A DNA stretch of 62,000 bases from Chrysomallon squamiferum (GCA_012295275.1 CM022665.1:6322901-6384900); one strand, 5' to 3'. Shown: positions 14,011-28,711, numbered from the stretch's first letter. The notes: a model not told the origin generated them from the letters alone. A program made the numbers and translations.

Positions 14011-15806
14011 TTAAATAAAGAATTCTGCAAGTCGAGGGTCCTGCCGAAGTTTTTTATCCAACATCATGTACTTTTCAGGTGCACTTTCTTTGTGTCTGAA
14101 ATAAATAGAATACACAGGTATTAGATATCTTGACATCTGAATTTTGTACTGAATAATTAAAAGGAAATATGAACAGTGGCCTGAAAAAATGCTCAAACAT
14201 ATACACTCTGATTTTGAATAAAAGTGATACAAATTATTTTAATTAAAACGAATATATAAATATAGATAGACAGATAAATAGACCAAGATTACAGAAAACA
14301 GACAGACAGATATAAAAAAAGAGATAGACATATCAAATAAAATTTAATGTTATTATTTTCAGATCATCTTGAAGAATATTTTATCTTCTCTAATATATAT
14401 ATATATATATATATTTTTTTAAATATCTATCAAAACCATAAATGAAACCTGCTTTATTTGTCCAGCTCTTGCGTCCATAACTGAAATTTCCCTCCTAATA
14501 ATCATTATGGATAGTTAAATAATTGCAGACTACTGCTAACTAATTCACCAAAACATATTTGTCATATCTTGTCAGTTTAATAAAAGGAACACTTCATGTT
14601 ATTTAAGATGTGTGTGCTGCCAACCTGTTAAGCCTTTGTTCAAGAATGTGAATTCTGAACATGGCCTCACTGCAGTAGTTGAGATACTCCTCTTCATCAT
14701 CTTTCTGCATGGACACCTGGTTCTGCTGGTACCAAGCCTGCTTCTTCTGCAATTCTTGAGTTTCCTATATTATAGAGTTAACAAAAAAAAATGTAATTGT
14801 TATATAAACAAAATGAAACACATTCAACACTACTTACTATTTAAAAGAAAGGAAAGAAGAAATTAATTCAATGTATTTTTAATTTATGGTTATACGGTTC
14901 AGGATATAAAGATCATAGTGATAATGAGAGAGGAAACCTGCTTCTATTATTTAATGATTATTTTGTTTGATGGTCAATGGGTTTTTTTTGTATGCATTTT
15001 TCATAGTTAGATAAGCATTTAGTATGACATGTGACAAACCAACATTTATCTTAGTGGGAAATAATCCAACTAACATTCCACTGATCTAAAGACAACACTC
15101 AGTAACTTTAAAACAATAAATATCTGTCCATCTAATATATATTATAACATGGATAATTATGATAACAACAACAATATAATAATAATTAACAAAAAAATAA
15201 TAATAATAATAATAATTAATTAATTAACTAACAGAATGATAGCCCCTTACAAAGTAATACATGTAAACCTTCAAGAAAAACACTCTCATATTACCCAAAT
15301 AAACAGTGACAGGAGTTAAAATAATGTCAATTTTTCTGTATTATGGTTACACTGTCAATACAAATGACTTCTAGTGGCAAATGACTTTGGACTTCAGTTT
15401 CTATACCTTTTCAAAACGAGCTTGAATAAGGTTTGCTTTGTCAATAAGTCGTTGTTTGAGATCAGCTAAGCAATCTTCTTTGAGTTTGAATGCCTGGTTG
15501 CGAGTTATTTTCTCTGGATCGCCAATCTGAGCCAAGAATGGAGCCAGGTAATCAATTTCCATTTCTTGTTTCCGCATTTTTTCTTCTTCCTTTAGACGCT
15601 CCTGTAAATTCAATGACACAACACCCATGTCGTTATCAAAACAAGAAACTTTTCTGACACGAAAAAACAATGCAAATTTAATTACATTAGACCTTTCATG
15701 TGAAATAAATACATACAGGTTCTTGCTTTTTTTTCCATATCATTTTTTTTCTTCTCTATGTCATAGCTTCCAGAAAAGTGTTTATAATTCTCATGATTTT
15801 TATTTT

Positions 15807-15837
<31 letters not shown>

Positions 15838-15892
15838 TTTTTTTTTTTTTTTTTTAAATTTTTAAATGTTTTTTTTATTATTTTTTTTTTTT

Positions 15893-15959
<67 letters not shown>

Positions 15960-16153
15960 AAATGTTAATGTTACAGGTTTTAATATTTCAAACATCTAAA
16001 AATGTGTATTATACAAACTTGTCAAACTATTTATCCAAGGAAGAACAAAACAAATTAGTTCAAAAATATATTTAAAAAATAATAACGAAAAAAAAAAAAA
16101 ATTAAGTTAGTAAATAAATGAATGAATAAATAAATAAAAATAATAAAAATATT

Positions 16154-16241
<88 letters not shown>

Positions 16242-19200
16242 TAAAACAACAACTACTAAAAAGAAACCACCCCAGAAATCTGCTCCTTAATAAGATGAAA
16301 ACAGAAAAAAAAAAAAAATAATAAACGTTCCCAAATTAATCAATAACTTTTAAAATGCCAAATCAAAGAAAATCAGATATTTTATTGATGGTGGAGTGAA
16401 GAAATGAGTTTTAATTAGAAGAATGTACCACTTCACGTCTGTGTTTCTTTGCTTTTTCATTCCTCTCTGTGTCGTACACGGAGATTTCCAGTTCACAGAC
16501 AGCTTCTTCTTTCACTCTTTCATTGAGGATTTCAAAAACCTGCAAATCAATAACCTGCAGTTTTCTAAATCTATATATGGAAACTCAACAACATCCAACA
16601 ATAACGACCAAATTATTGTACTGAAGATGGAATTCTTTTTAATTGCTTGTGTTGAAAATATTTCGTTTTCTGACTAAATATATCAGAGTGATTAAATAAA
16701 TTTAACTACATTAATGAAGCATTAATAAACATGTAAAAAATAATAATAATAATAATAATATATCAATAATTTTCATTTATTTTAGATTTGTTATTTCAGA
16801 TGGATTTTCTTATCCAGCCATGAAGTCCATAGAAATTCTGATTCATAAAATACCACTGTTCCATAATTTAGTGTGCTTATTTGCTTATGAAAAATAGCAA
16901 AGAAAAAAGTGTGTGATCAATGCATCTGCATTTATATGACTGGATTATACAGTCACCATTTGTTGATTGTTACCTTAAATAGATTAAATAGATCTCGTTT
17001 ACAACTGAACAAATCTAAATATATTCTATAATGGGGTTTTATTTTACAATTTCAAATAAGTGAGAAATATTTTAGAAATTTAAAGAAAACATTTCTGAAC
17101 ACATTTACAAATAAATAAATGATTGATTAATTAAATAAATAAAATTCATTTCAAAAGCAATTTTACTACCAAATAAATATCCTGAAGAAATAACAGATAA
17201 CACACCATAAATGATTTCCCAGGTGAAATAGAATTATTCTTTGTTCATTTAATTTAAGTTATCGCGAAAATATTGCAAATAAACCGTGGCCAGCAGTGAT
17301 ACCAGTATACACAGCATGAAACAGACAGTTTTGTTCTATTCATACTGAAGTATGCTGTGTGTAGTCGTATCACATTTTGTAATATACAGAAGGAGACAGT
17401 GATTATTAACAAACAAAAGTTATGTTACCTCTTCTTCTGATTCTCGGAAACGTTCCCGAGCAATCTCCTCAGCTTTAAGTAATTCCAGTAGAGTCTGGTA
17501 CAGTTCAAGCTGTTTTCCTGGTCCTGCATTGGGATCAACCTTCACAAAAAATAGTTAAATATTTACATTAAATGAAGGAGTTTGTTTATTCCAAAATGGA
17601 AAATAATTTATAAAATAAATATAAAAAAAATATTTTTTTTTTTTTTTTTTTTTATAAATTACTGAAATATAAAATCAACTGATTTTTTAAATTTCAGGAA
17701 ATCATTATTAAAAACAGTTAACATTTCAATTTGTACATTTTTTTTTTTTTTTCATTATTTTTATTTATTTATTTACTTACTTATTTTAAAAATAGAAATT
17801 AAAACATTTGACAATTAGAATAATTGGGGAATAAAATGGATAGGAAATTCATGTATCTTTTTTTATGACTCTAAACAAGGTTTTGTCAGGTAAATATATA
17901 TTATATAGATAGATATATAGATATAGATACAGATATAGATACTGATATAGATACTGATATATATATGTGTGCTATTTTCTTTCTGTTAACTGAATTTATG
18001 TCAAATCTGCAATCTAGCTGATCAAAATGGCTGCTGGTACCTGGAAGGTTTGATGCATGTCGCTTGACCACGTGAGAATAGCACCTTTCTCATCCCAGTT
18101 TGCTGGTTTGATGAACTCTCTGGTGGATGATGCAATGCGTTTATCCTCAGTGTGGTAAGTTATTTGAATTTTGTCTTCAGCAACCAGGAACACCATTTCA
18201 GCAATGTCATTGTTAGCAGGCTTGCTGTCATTTCTGTGAAACTTCATAATCATTTTCTGCCAAATACAACATAATAATAACTTATTGTTATTTTCAGCAC
18301 CACAGTTAAAGCTGGTAATAAGCAGATAGTAAGAACACTGAAAACATTAATATTTAATGTAACCACAAAAATGAATACTTTGGGTTTATGTATTCCTTCC
18401 ATATATAAGAATAAAAAAAGACCTTGTGAAAAACAAAAATAATTTCATGATGAGATTTTATTATTATTATTTTTTTTTTTTTATGTATATATAAATATAT
18501 ATTATGTTAATATTAAAATGCTCTAGATTACAATAAAATACATCACCCATTGTTATATAGTTTTAGGTTAGTGAGGTTGCTATTTATTTTTTTCACAGTA
18601 TTTATTTCACAAAAGACAAAGCTAACAGCTTGAGGATAAAGAGAATTGAAAACTTGAGTGACATTCTCTGGCTTCAGAGCTTCTTTCTGAGAACAGTCAG
18701 CAGAGAGAAGAAAAACAAAATATGTGATTCAAAACAAGGTAATTATTCCCAAACTAATGGACAGCAAAGCCAAGCTGAAAATACAAGGATATGCCAACAG
18801 CGATTTTCAGAGAGTGACGTCAAATGAAGCAAGAATAATGTGCCATGATGGCCACACTTAGAAACCCTCCAGCTAGACAGAACTCTGCCAGACAGTAATG
18901 AACAACCAGAATGGCAAACTCCTGATGTCTTACATATATATAACAGTACGGCAGATTATTTTTTTAAAATTAAAAAATTAATAATAATAATAATAATAAT
19001 AATCAGTGAAAAATAAAAATAAAGAAATGAGATAGAGCAAAAATAAAATTGATGGGATATTTTTTAATATTTGGATGATCTTTGACGTTGAGGAATAAAA
19101 TATTTTCAATAAATTGAACTGAAATATATAAGTAAAAATAAACGCTAAATAAAATTTTAAAAATAATAAAAATAGAAAATTAAAATTAAAATAAAATAAA

Positions 19201-22200
19201 ATAAAATAAAACAAAAAATAAATAATAAAACAAAAAAATAAAATAAAATAAAAGTCTGTTCAAAATAAATGTTTTTAATACAGATCATTTTCACATGTAT
19301 CTTTTCATGATAATATAAATTCTGGGAGTCTGTTTAGTTTGTTTGTTTGTTTGTTTGTTTGTTTGTTTGTTAGTTTTTAATTTTTTAATTATTTAATTAT
19401 TTTAAGATTACTTATACCAAAATTTAAATTAATACATCCTTTATACTTTAAAAAAAAGAGAGAAAAGATTCGATCATGAATGTGCTAATTAACAGTGGCA
19501 TGGCTTGCCTGATTCTTTTCTGCTAACATATTCCAACACATTTATCACAGGCAGGAGATGTTAAAATACCGGTGTGTTCTGACACTGATCATGAAAAATA
19601 ATTAATTTAAAAGCAGTGTCAGACAGACAAAACACATCTGAGTTGTATTATAAAATCTTCATTAATTTGTTTTCTTATGAAAGGGACAAAAATAAATTAC
19701 ATCAAAGTAAAAGTCTGGTTTTTTGATTCAAAATAACGACAAGAAAGAAAAAAATATTTTCTTTTTTTGTTTTGTTTGTGAAGAGAAGTACATTTCAATT
19801 TCGACTGTTATTATAACAAATTAATTTGATACAAAGCCTCAAGCAATGTGGCAGTGGTTATTAATTTCCTGTGTGACAGAAAATTAATAAATATTGTCTT
19901 AATGAAATGAAATAATTCAAATATCCCTGTCATATTTAAATAAATATTGAAAACTGGTTTTCCTTAATTGATTTTAAATGCCACACACTGTTTGTTAATG
20001 GAAAATTACAAATATATGTAGATAATCAAGGGAACTGAATTTATTTAAACAAGCAAAATTCAATCATGTGTCAATAAACACATTTTGAACATGTCTGTTT
20101 CAGAAAATAAATTCTGTTTCTACGTGTTTTATTCAGAATATTCGTTTAATATGTGCATAGTATGAAAGACAAAAAATACTTTTTAGTAATTATGACGTGT
20201 ATGTAAAATGTATAACAAAATTAAATGTAAACACATTTATCATACATTTCACATATAACAACAATTAACAATATTATTAATTCTTCCTTTTCTTGTTCTC
20301 AAAAGTAAAATCAGTGTAAAATTGGATTGTAAAATTTCTTAGTGAAATTAACTATTATTTAAAAAAATAATAATAATTTGGTGATTAAAGAAGTATAAAT
20401 AAGGGTGGCAGATCCAAATAATTCCTTTACTGTAATGTAATGCTTTTCTTTTTACAATGTGATGTTTCTAAGTATAAAGAAAACAACTAAGATGAAAGTG
20501 CTATAGCTTTTCAAACAGTTTTGAGTTAAGGGGAACTAACTGTATTAAATTAACATGCGTAACAAATACGTGCTTTAAATTACACAAGAATTTTCTAATG
20601 TTACTGGTGTTAAATATATTAATTTAGCATTCACTATACATCCTGATATGCATGCATCAAACATACAAAAAATAGAAATATAATTCTCTTTGAGTTCATG
20701 AAAATTAACATATTTTTTTCAGTAAGTTTCAATATATAATGTTTATCATCTTCACTTTTGAAATTATAAGGGTATGCATCCCGTGAAAGTGAAGTAAGAG
20801 TTAACCTTCATGTAGACATTTTCAAATCATCTCACCTCAATTGGACGCAGATTGTTTTGAGGACTTCCGTCTTGAGGTCCAAATTTCTTTGTTCTTTTAC
20901 CCAGGGAGATGAACTTGTAGTAGAGAAAATCATCCCGATCTGTGTAGTCTTCTGTCATCGATGTAGATGTCTCCATACGCTTGATAAGACCATCCACGCG
21001 AGCCTCATTGTAGAAAATCATCGTTCTGTCATTTTCTATACCTGGGCTGTTCGCTCGATACTGGTGTTCTGCACATTTTAAATTTGAAAATTTTGAGGAC
21101 ACACAAATAAATAATAAAGTTCTGGTTGTTAATCATTTTCAAATTTTTGTGGCATTTTTATAGCCAAATTATGTATTAAAGAAAAATAATTTTGGTGTTT
21201 TATAATATTCCTTAGTGTTTAGTTTATTTTTTTTTACTTTAAAAATGTCTGAATACAATAACAATGATTATTAAATAAATATTTTGTCTTCTTTTATTTA
21301 TCTTCCACATCCAAATGACTCAAGATATACTGACTACTGTATGAATAAACTATTACTGGGTATTTGAATGTACAGGATTAACTGACCAATTAAAAGACAA
21401 ATGATTATCTGATTAAAACAATCTGTTCTCAGTGTGAAAATCTGTCACTGAATTATTTCTTCACAACTGTGTAGTTTGATTCAGTGAACAACTTTACACG
21501 GATTTTAAAATTATATTAGACTTTGAAATAAACATTATTATCCTTTCCATTTGGCTACAAAAGACTTTTTAAATAATAATTACCATGGTATTGTAACTAA
21601 TTACCCCTGAATCAACAGCTCAAATATAAGGTTTAATGACTTTCTGAAGAAATTTTCTTATGGTTTTAATTATTTAAATACATAGTCAAAATTAACCTTG
21701 AATGCACCAAACAGAAATTAATATCATTGTATGTTTATTAAATGCAAAATACACATAAAAGATATTATTGCTTTAAATGTATCAGTCAGAAGCACAGCTT
21801 TACCCTGTATTACCTTAGATAAACTGCTACTGTTATATTTAACAAGGAGTGTGTATTCTGGGTGTGCTAAGTGAGCACTGCACAACCAAGATGGTAAATT
21901 TATCGGCAGGACATTGTGAAAGTGACAAGAATAAGGGCTGAACACTGAGCAGTGTTCCATTGGCACATCCTGTGATAATAACTGCTACACCCCACTGTCT
22001 GTGAGAATGACCAGTGATTTACCTTTGAGACATCTAGAACGACCGGGATGAAAGTATTCTATGATCCAGTCCATTCGGTGGTTGTGAACTCTGGTGTGGA
22101 GCTTATCTTGTCGGTGAGAATAATACTCCTTTGTAAGTATCAGATCTGTCACTGAAAAATTTACAATTTAAAGCTACATTTGACAATCTTAGAAAAATAA

Positions 22201-25200
22201 AATAATATTTTTGAAGAAATAATAAGAGTAAACTATTAATTATGATTAATTAATAAAATGAAATTATTTTATCATATCTGTCAACAGTGTTCATACTGGT
22301 CAATTTGTCCATATATAAACTGATTCCTTAAATATAAATTATTAACCTTGGAAGCATTACACTGATTCTGTTAAGATACAAGAAAAACAGTGTAACTCAA
22401 AATATATTAATTTCAGTAAATAAATTAAATTTCTTTTTATGCACATGTAGTTTAGTTATATGGTTTCTTAATGCTAAAAAAAAAAATAAAGATTATGAAA
22501 TTATACTTACATTCTCTGTTTTCATACACTGAAAGTCGAGATATAAGGCCATCCTTCATAAGATATGGAGCAAACTTCTCAAGCTTAGAACGTTTGTACA
22601 ACTTTGTTTTAATGCCTTTAGGACATCGCATCTCATAATCTTAATAGAAGAAAAAAAAAATTCATGAGCTGCTAAGGTTGTTTTTTTTATTCATAAATTT
22701 GAACATTTAATCAGTACAAGCAGTTTAAATATTACTTTCTGCTGTGTGCAATGTCACAAATATACTACTGAAGAACACAGAGTAAATATTTTATGTGTTT
22801 CTGAATTGATGAATCATCTTTAAAACAGTGTTATTTTTCTCAAAAAAGAAAACATCAACACAAAAGGAAGACAATTACTGTTTTGTTGATATTATGGTTT
22901 GTAATTATTGTATTCCTTCTTTTCTAGAACTTGTTGTCAAAATGTGTTTAAATGTATGATCAGAATTATGATAAAGTTAGACCAAGAACATGTAAATGCA
23001 TTGTTAAAACAGGAAATAATTAATATACCTCTTTGAGAAAGTCTTAATGGTTCAACCCAAGAAGGTGGCATATCCAAACATTTCTCAACACTAATTTCTT
23101 TTTCCTGAAAAACACAAATTAAAAGTACAGTAATAATTTTTTTTAAATTCAAAAAAAAGACAAAAACCATTCTGTCATTACTGATGTCTACAGTGTTAAA
23201 AAATATATACATTTATTTTGGAACATGAAAGCAGTTATATAATTTATAAACCTATAAGTTGCACAACTGTGGACAATGTTTTTTAATAATATACAAGATA
23301 AATAACTTTGTAAGATGGTTTTGGATTTAAAAATTTCACAGTTCAATCACGATATTTATCAGTAATCATTAACACATAACTCTGAATTACCTCATCATCC
23401 TCATTTTCAAGCAGATCTTCCTCAGATTCTGGAATTAGCAGTTCTTTGTCCACTCCAGGAAACATGTACTCCCACAGGGTGCAGTCTCCAAGGTCATAAC
23501 TTAGCTCCTGAAAAATATAAAATAGACATTCACGTTTAAAAAAAAAAAAAATTATTTTCAGAACTGCAGAATAAAATAACTATTTCTGTACAGCTTATTT
23601 TTGTTATTAATAATATTGTTTAGAATGACTGTTAAATTCAGATTTGATGTCACCATCATAATTAGTTTTACACAACAGTAGAATGTTGAAAACAACTAAA
23701 AAAAAAAAAAAAAAATGAATATTTGGATACCTTTTCATATATGGTTATAGGAAAAATGAGAAAGCCATACTAAATTATTTTAAAATAGATTTTGTCTGTC
23801 ACTTTGATAAATTATCTTGCTATTCCTGTTTTACCTTAACTCCTTCAGAACAATCCTGCATGTTGACCCAGTAGTTGAAATTATTCCACAGTGATTCAAT
23901 TCCGTGGTAATTGTCACTTGTTGCCTCGTGTGAGAGTCCAGTGAACGGCTCTATGAAGAAAGTTTCTGGAACTTCTCTCTTTCCAGCCAGAACCAACACC
24001 CAGGAGTGAACTCTGAGACCAAGAAGTGGATCTGGTGGAGGTTTTTCTCTCTCCTACAAAAATTAAAATAACACAATCCATAATTTGGATTTTACTGGGG
24101 AAAATCCCCTGCTTTTCACTTGTTTTTTTTTTTTTTTTACATTTTATTATTATTATTTTTTTTTTACAAATAATTACACATACCTATGAAAAATAAACTA
24201 TAAATTACATAAGCTAACATGATTAAAATAAAAACAGTGCTTCTTATCGTACCAGCTGTTTCAGTTCCTCTTCTAAACGGCGCTTTTCTTCTTCTGCTTC
24301 TTGTTCTGCAATCTTTCGGCGCTCTTGCTTCAGTATAAACCTACTCCGAAGATCCCTGGGTGGTTTTACAGAATACTTTTTCATTTCTTCTTTCTTTTCT
24401 TCTTCTCTTTTCTACAAAATATAAATTTGAAAACTAACGATAAACATAACAAAATCACGCAAAGAAATAATTGTTTCTACATAAAAACATTAAACGTAGT
24501 CATATCAGCATGAAACAATAAAATTGTAAAATAAGTGATTTAATACAATCACACACACACACACACACACAAACTATAAAATAGTAATAAACACAACCTT
24601 TTCAACAGATACTGTACATGACTATTTCAGGATTTTATATTTTAAATATAACTGTTGGGCTCTTAGAAACCAGAAACATTCTATTCCCTATAATATATAA
24701 ATGAATACAAATACAAATTTTAGAAGAAAATGTAATTAACCTCTTCTTTTTTCTTTAGGATAGGACAGATCTCCCTTGATTCATCAGCAAAACAAGTTTC
24801 TCTGCAAGCATACCCACTCACAACATAAGCATCATAGCCAGCAGCAATGAGCAAGGAACACAGCAGAGTACTGCATTCAAAGCAATTCCCTTTTTGACGA
24901 TTAAGAACTGTGGAAGGAGACAGGAGACGTGATGGCTGTTAAAGAAAAAAAAAAAAACCATGTTAACAAATGTCTTATTCAAATAAATAAATATTAACAT
25001 AATCATATTATAAAAAGGGGTTGTAATCACATTCATCATCAACAACAACAACAACAACAACAATAACATAAAAATTAATAATAATAAAGTATTTGTTAAC
25101 AATACTGAATTAAATTACTATTTGATCATGATGCATACGGTCAAACACAAAGAATATAACTGAAGAAAAGACATGTGGAATTTAAAATTAACTTAAAGCT

Positions 25201-25861
25201 TAGTTGAACAAAATAACTAAGTTATATAAACAGAAGATCCTTCTCTTTTTTTATCATGCAGGGAACAAATGTCACCAGTCAGTTTTACACATTCAGCAGA
25301 ATGGATATTTTGTATTGCCAGTCCCTGACTTACAACAATACACTAATCATTATCAATATCATAATAATTTTAATACATTCTGATTTCAATCTGATAAATC
25401 AAATCAAGTTTCTTAATTGTCAATTAAATGTAGTCTTTTAACATTCAACAAAGCAGCAGTTTTTAATTGTTGCATTATGTCGGATAATTAATAAAGTTAT
25501 TATAAACACTTACAAGTTCATATGGTGGTTCAAGCATTTCAAAGCTAAGATAATCAGCCACAAAATCGGCTGCACCTTCCCAGTTGTAAAGTTCTTTGTA
25601 TGGCAGCTGAGTAGGGCGGATTGTTGTGCATACAAATTTCTGTTAATCAAAATAATCAAAATTATTTTTAGAGATGATATATGTTGCTTCTGGGAATTTT
25701 AATAACAATAATAATTTTACACAAATGGCATATAAATCATTATGAAGTATACTAACTAAAGCTTTCTAAACATTAAATAAAACCTTTCTGAAAGTTATTG
25801 TAATAAACCATGCACTTAAAGTATAAACCAAAAATTATGCTGGGTCCTTTTAGTTCAATCC

Positions 25862-25903
<42 letters not shown>

Positions 25904-27658
25904 TAAAAATATCTTTTGGATATACATATAAAAGCACACAGCATAATTTTTGGTTTCATTAAACATACATAAACATCATTAAGGCATCTTAGGTTTATTT
26001 CTCTTTGTTCATACTTAAGGTAATTGGGGAATTCCTCCAAGACATTTGAGACGTTAATATATGGTAAACACTGTCAATATGGCTATCTTAAGGAACCCAA
26101 GACAATAAAGGTATGCTGGTACTGGTAAGGTGTTTGATGTCATTGGTGTGACTGAGGTGAAAGATAGTTCAAGAGAGAAGCAGAAATATCTAGCAAGGAA
26201 GAAAGACATTTGGGGCCAATTCTATCCATTATAATTATTACACATTATTGTACTATCGTTATGAATTAAAGATGTAATCAAGATCAAACTTGTGTAGTTT
26301 TTGTGTCAGGGAGTCTTTGCACCTGTCCACATATAGTTATGCATATGTAACTAACAGACTAAGGATAAAGCTACTTTGCTATGATTTACTCTCTTATTCA
26401 AGGTTTTATGGGCTAGGCAATTTATGTAACCCAATACTATGAAAAAGGTAATCCATATGAATCTTCTTGAGCTTGTAAGGTGTTCTCTTTATTTATTATT
26501 ACTAGTACTGGTTCCAAAGATAAATATGTTGAAGTATTTTGACTATTTGGCAGGACAATCAAACTTACAGACCTATAATTTACATGAAAATGTTGTTTTT
26601 TTTTTTTTTTTTTTTAATAAGGACCAGAAGAAAAAGAAAAGGAGATTTATATATTAAAAAAAATTAAAATGTTGCAATGTAAATTATCTAGTAGTGATAA
26701 TATTCTAACCTCAACACCACATTCATTGACAGGATTAACAAAAAGTGGTTTCCTGTCCCTGTAGAGATGAACATACTGTCGACAGAAATTGTCTGCATAC
26801 TGTAAAACCAACTTTTCTTTTGGTAAATTATCCTTGTAGGAAGCAGGAAACTCAGTTGGGTCAAAAGTCTCTTGAGGTTTACTACAAAGAACATTTTTAT
26901 ATGTAAGATTTTAACATAATTAAAAAATTCCAAAAGTGGCAATAATTTCAAAAGATATTTAATTCAACCAGATTTCAATATTATAATAGTGGTTTACATG
27001 TACAGTCTGTGTTTGTTGTTTGTGTTTACATCTGTGTATGATGTGTGTGTTTGTCAAAAAATAAAAATAAAAATACAGTACTGAAAGCATAAATTTGTTC
27101 ATCTTTTATATTCAAACTTTCAGTTAAGCTATGTTTGCACTCTGGTCTGAGATATAACTGTTTACAAAATCAACTGTCACCGATATTCCAATTAATTTAT
27201 AACACAGTAGATATATATTATATTTTATAATAATATTTTAGAGCAAGGCAGCAGTTAGATATAATTTTATCAATTAAAACTAATTCATCAATTTATTAGA
27301 CACATATTTACATTCAGTCCTTTAAGCCAATAATCTAATTTGACCAAAATATAAAAAAGAAAAAAAAAAAGACTTGCGTGTCGTACTTTGAGGGTACGTT
27401 TCATTACCTTTCTGGAGGATATACTGTTATTTTCTCTAATTCTTGAGTAAGTGCTTCCGCATCTTCTTCCAAAATGACCTCATGTATTACTTTACCGTCT
27501 TCTTCTCCAAGTTTGTCCGATGCACTCTCTCCTAACGTTTCAGCCGAGCCATCGGTATGTTTAACTGCATCATCTTGATCATGTTTATCGGATTCATTTT
27601 CAGTCTTATTTGAATCAATAACTATTGTTACTGGCGTTTTATCAGCATTTTCTTCCAT
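14011..27658 (-). CDS. DRC7: Dynein regulatory complex subunit 7 (CCDC135), 17 exons
   Basis: DRC7 is a component of the nexin-dynein regulatory complex of motile ciliary axonemes. Exons (high to low): 27658-27408, 26881-26710, 25639-25514, 24935-24741, 24411-24253, 24053-23835, 23507-23391, 23104-23029, 22639-22511, 22151-22023, 21068-20836, 18256-18041, 17539-17429, 16539-16429, 15601-15407, 14764-14625, 14095-14011. All have AG/GT borders and compatible phases, giving 887 aa, close to the vertebrate length. The start is the ATG of MEENADKTP. After an acidic N-terminus comes the transglutaminase-like domain: RQKGNCFEC (Cys201), RVHSWVLVL (His317), FFIEPFTG (Glu336 where vertebrate DRC7 has Asp). 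A charged coiled coil (EEEKKEEMKKY) interrupts that domain. The C-terminal half includes FLVAEDKIQITYH, IDYLAPFLAQ, KQRLIDKANLIQARFEK and the end DPRLAEFFI. The enzyme-like domain is generally regarded as structural in this family. Possible poly(A) signals on the minus strand are at 13808-13813 and 13543-13548. Confidence 0.96.
15804..15956. repeat. Long poly(T) tract in a DRC7 intron
   Basis: About 150 bases of almost pure T with a few A interruptions, in the intron between the exons at 16539-16429 and 15601-15407. On the transcribed (minus) strand this is poly(A). Its exact length is likely uncertain in any assembly. Confidence 0.9.
16156..16236. repeat. Compound microsatellite (CT)n-(AT)n
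   Basis: A CT run (16156-16208) passes into an AT run (16209-16236), also in the DRC7 intron after the exon at 16539-16429. Confidence 0.95.
18257..20835. other. Largest DRC7 intron (2.6 kb), no embedded gene seen
   Basis: Intron between the exons ending 20836 and starting 18256. It holds AT-rich sequence, an AAAT/AAAATA-rich stretch (19160-19255) and a GTTT run (about 19334-19371). A less AT-rich block at 18600-18930 encodes nothing I recognise. Confidence 0.6.
25825..25956. repeat. Perfect 18-bp inverted repeat around (AT)n
   Basis: AAACCAAAAATTATGCTG at 25825-25842 is the exact reverse complement of 25939-25956. Between them lies an AT dinucleotide run (25866-25899). It sits in a DRC7 intron (25640-26709). 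It could be a small MITE-like unit or a hairpin; no clear target duplication flanks it. Confidence 0.8.
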
Positions 27659-28339
27659 GTTACACAAATCCAAACGATTATTTAATTTAGTTCAGTGCAA
27701 TGCTGTTTTAAAGCAATTTTTGACAAACGTAAACAAGTATTTTGATTTCTTCTTTTTTTAACTTACCAAAGCCCCGCTAATATAAACTATTGCGCTGTCA
27801 TAGCAACATGAAAATATAGGGCAAGAGGAAAACAGGACGTAATTCAGTATCAATTCATTTTATCATATTAACGATTAAAAACTTCATTTGTAGGTTTTGG
27901 GCACAAATACTACATTAAAACAAATAATTTTTTGTAATGCGAAAATAAAATTTATTAGTACGTGGAATAATACATTTGTTAAGATCTTTTCTTCTAAATC
28001 TAGAGTAGTTTCCCTTTAAATAAATGTAAAGTCTCGTAAGGGTCATTCCACATTGTGGGATACAATTTAGAATTTAAAAAAGAATAAATAATTAACAAAA
28101 TCAAATTAATTATGCAAATAATAGTATATATATAAATTAAATTAAAAAACTGGACGACATGGATAAAGAGGACATTAGATAATCATTAAGCTAATGTCAA
28201 TTTGTGTTTGCCAGTGTATACCCTTTAGATGTATGGCTTATCATACTGCTTTCCTTACAGAAATAAATAAAAACAAAAATATAAATGTTTATAAACGAAA
28301 TTATGTGTATGAATCTCTTATAGTAACAACAACAACAAC

Positions 28340-28375
<36 letters not shown>

Positions 28376-28711
28376 ATATTTATGTGGGGTTTTTTTTAAT
28401 TTTATTTTATTATTATATATTTTATTTTTTTTTAATTATTTTTTTATTTATTAAACATGGTGAGTAAATTTGACGTTGGTTGCACGTTTTCTGACATATT
28501 ATCACATGGGAAAAGCTAGTATTTGACGTCTAGTAACCCAAAATAAGCAACATTTTTAGGTGTTGCAATATATGCGCTTTATCACAATGTAACAAATTGG
28601 TGTAACCGATTTTGGTTTGCGAAAAACGAACGCGATTTCATCTGAACACTGAAGAGACAAATAAGTCCGATAACTCTGAAACACAAAGTGGAGTGATTCC
28701 GTTCGTAATCT
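27659..28711. other. Divergent DRC7/RPIA intergenic region
   Basis: About 1.05 kb between the two start codons, presumably containing both promoters. It holds an X-box-like site near DRC7 (listed separately) and an ACA/ATT microsatellite followed by T-rich sequence (28326-28453). No further coding sequence is seen. Confidence 0.6.
27794..27807 (+). promoter_or_regulatory. X-box-like RFX site upstream of DRC7
   Basis: GCTGTCATAGCAAC matches the X-box form GTTGCCATAGCAAC at 12 of 14 positions, including the complete right half ATAGCAAC. It lies about 136 bp upstream of the DRC7 start codon, where RFX sites of ciliary genes typically sit. The consensus is degenerate, so the match alone is weak; its position before a ciliary gene is what makes it plausible. 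Confidence 0.45.

Noticed and set aside
26688-26951. 87-residue ORF overlapping DRC7 exon 2
   Set aside because: Wrong frame of the real exon 26881-26710, whose spliced frame matches DRC7.
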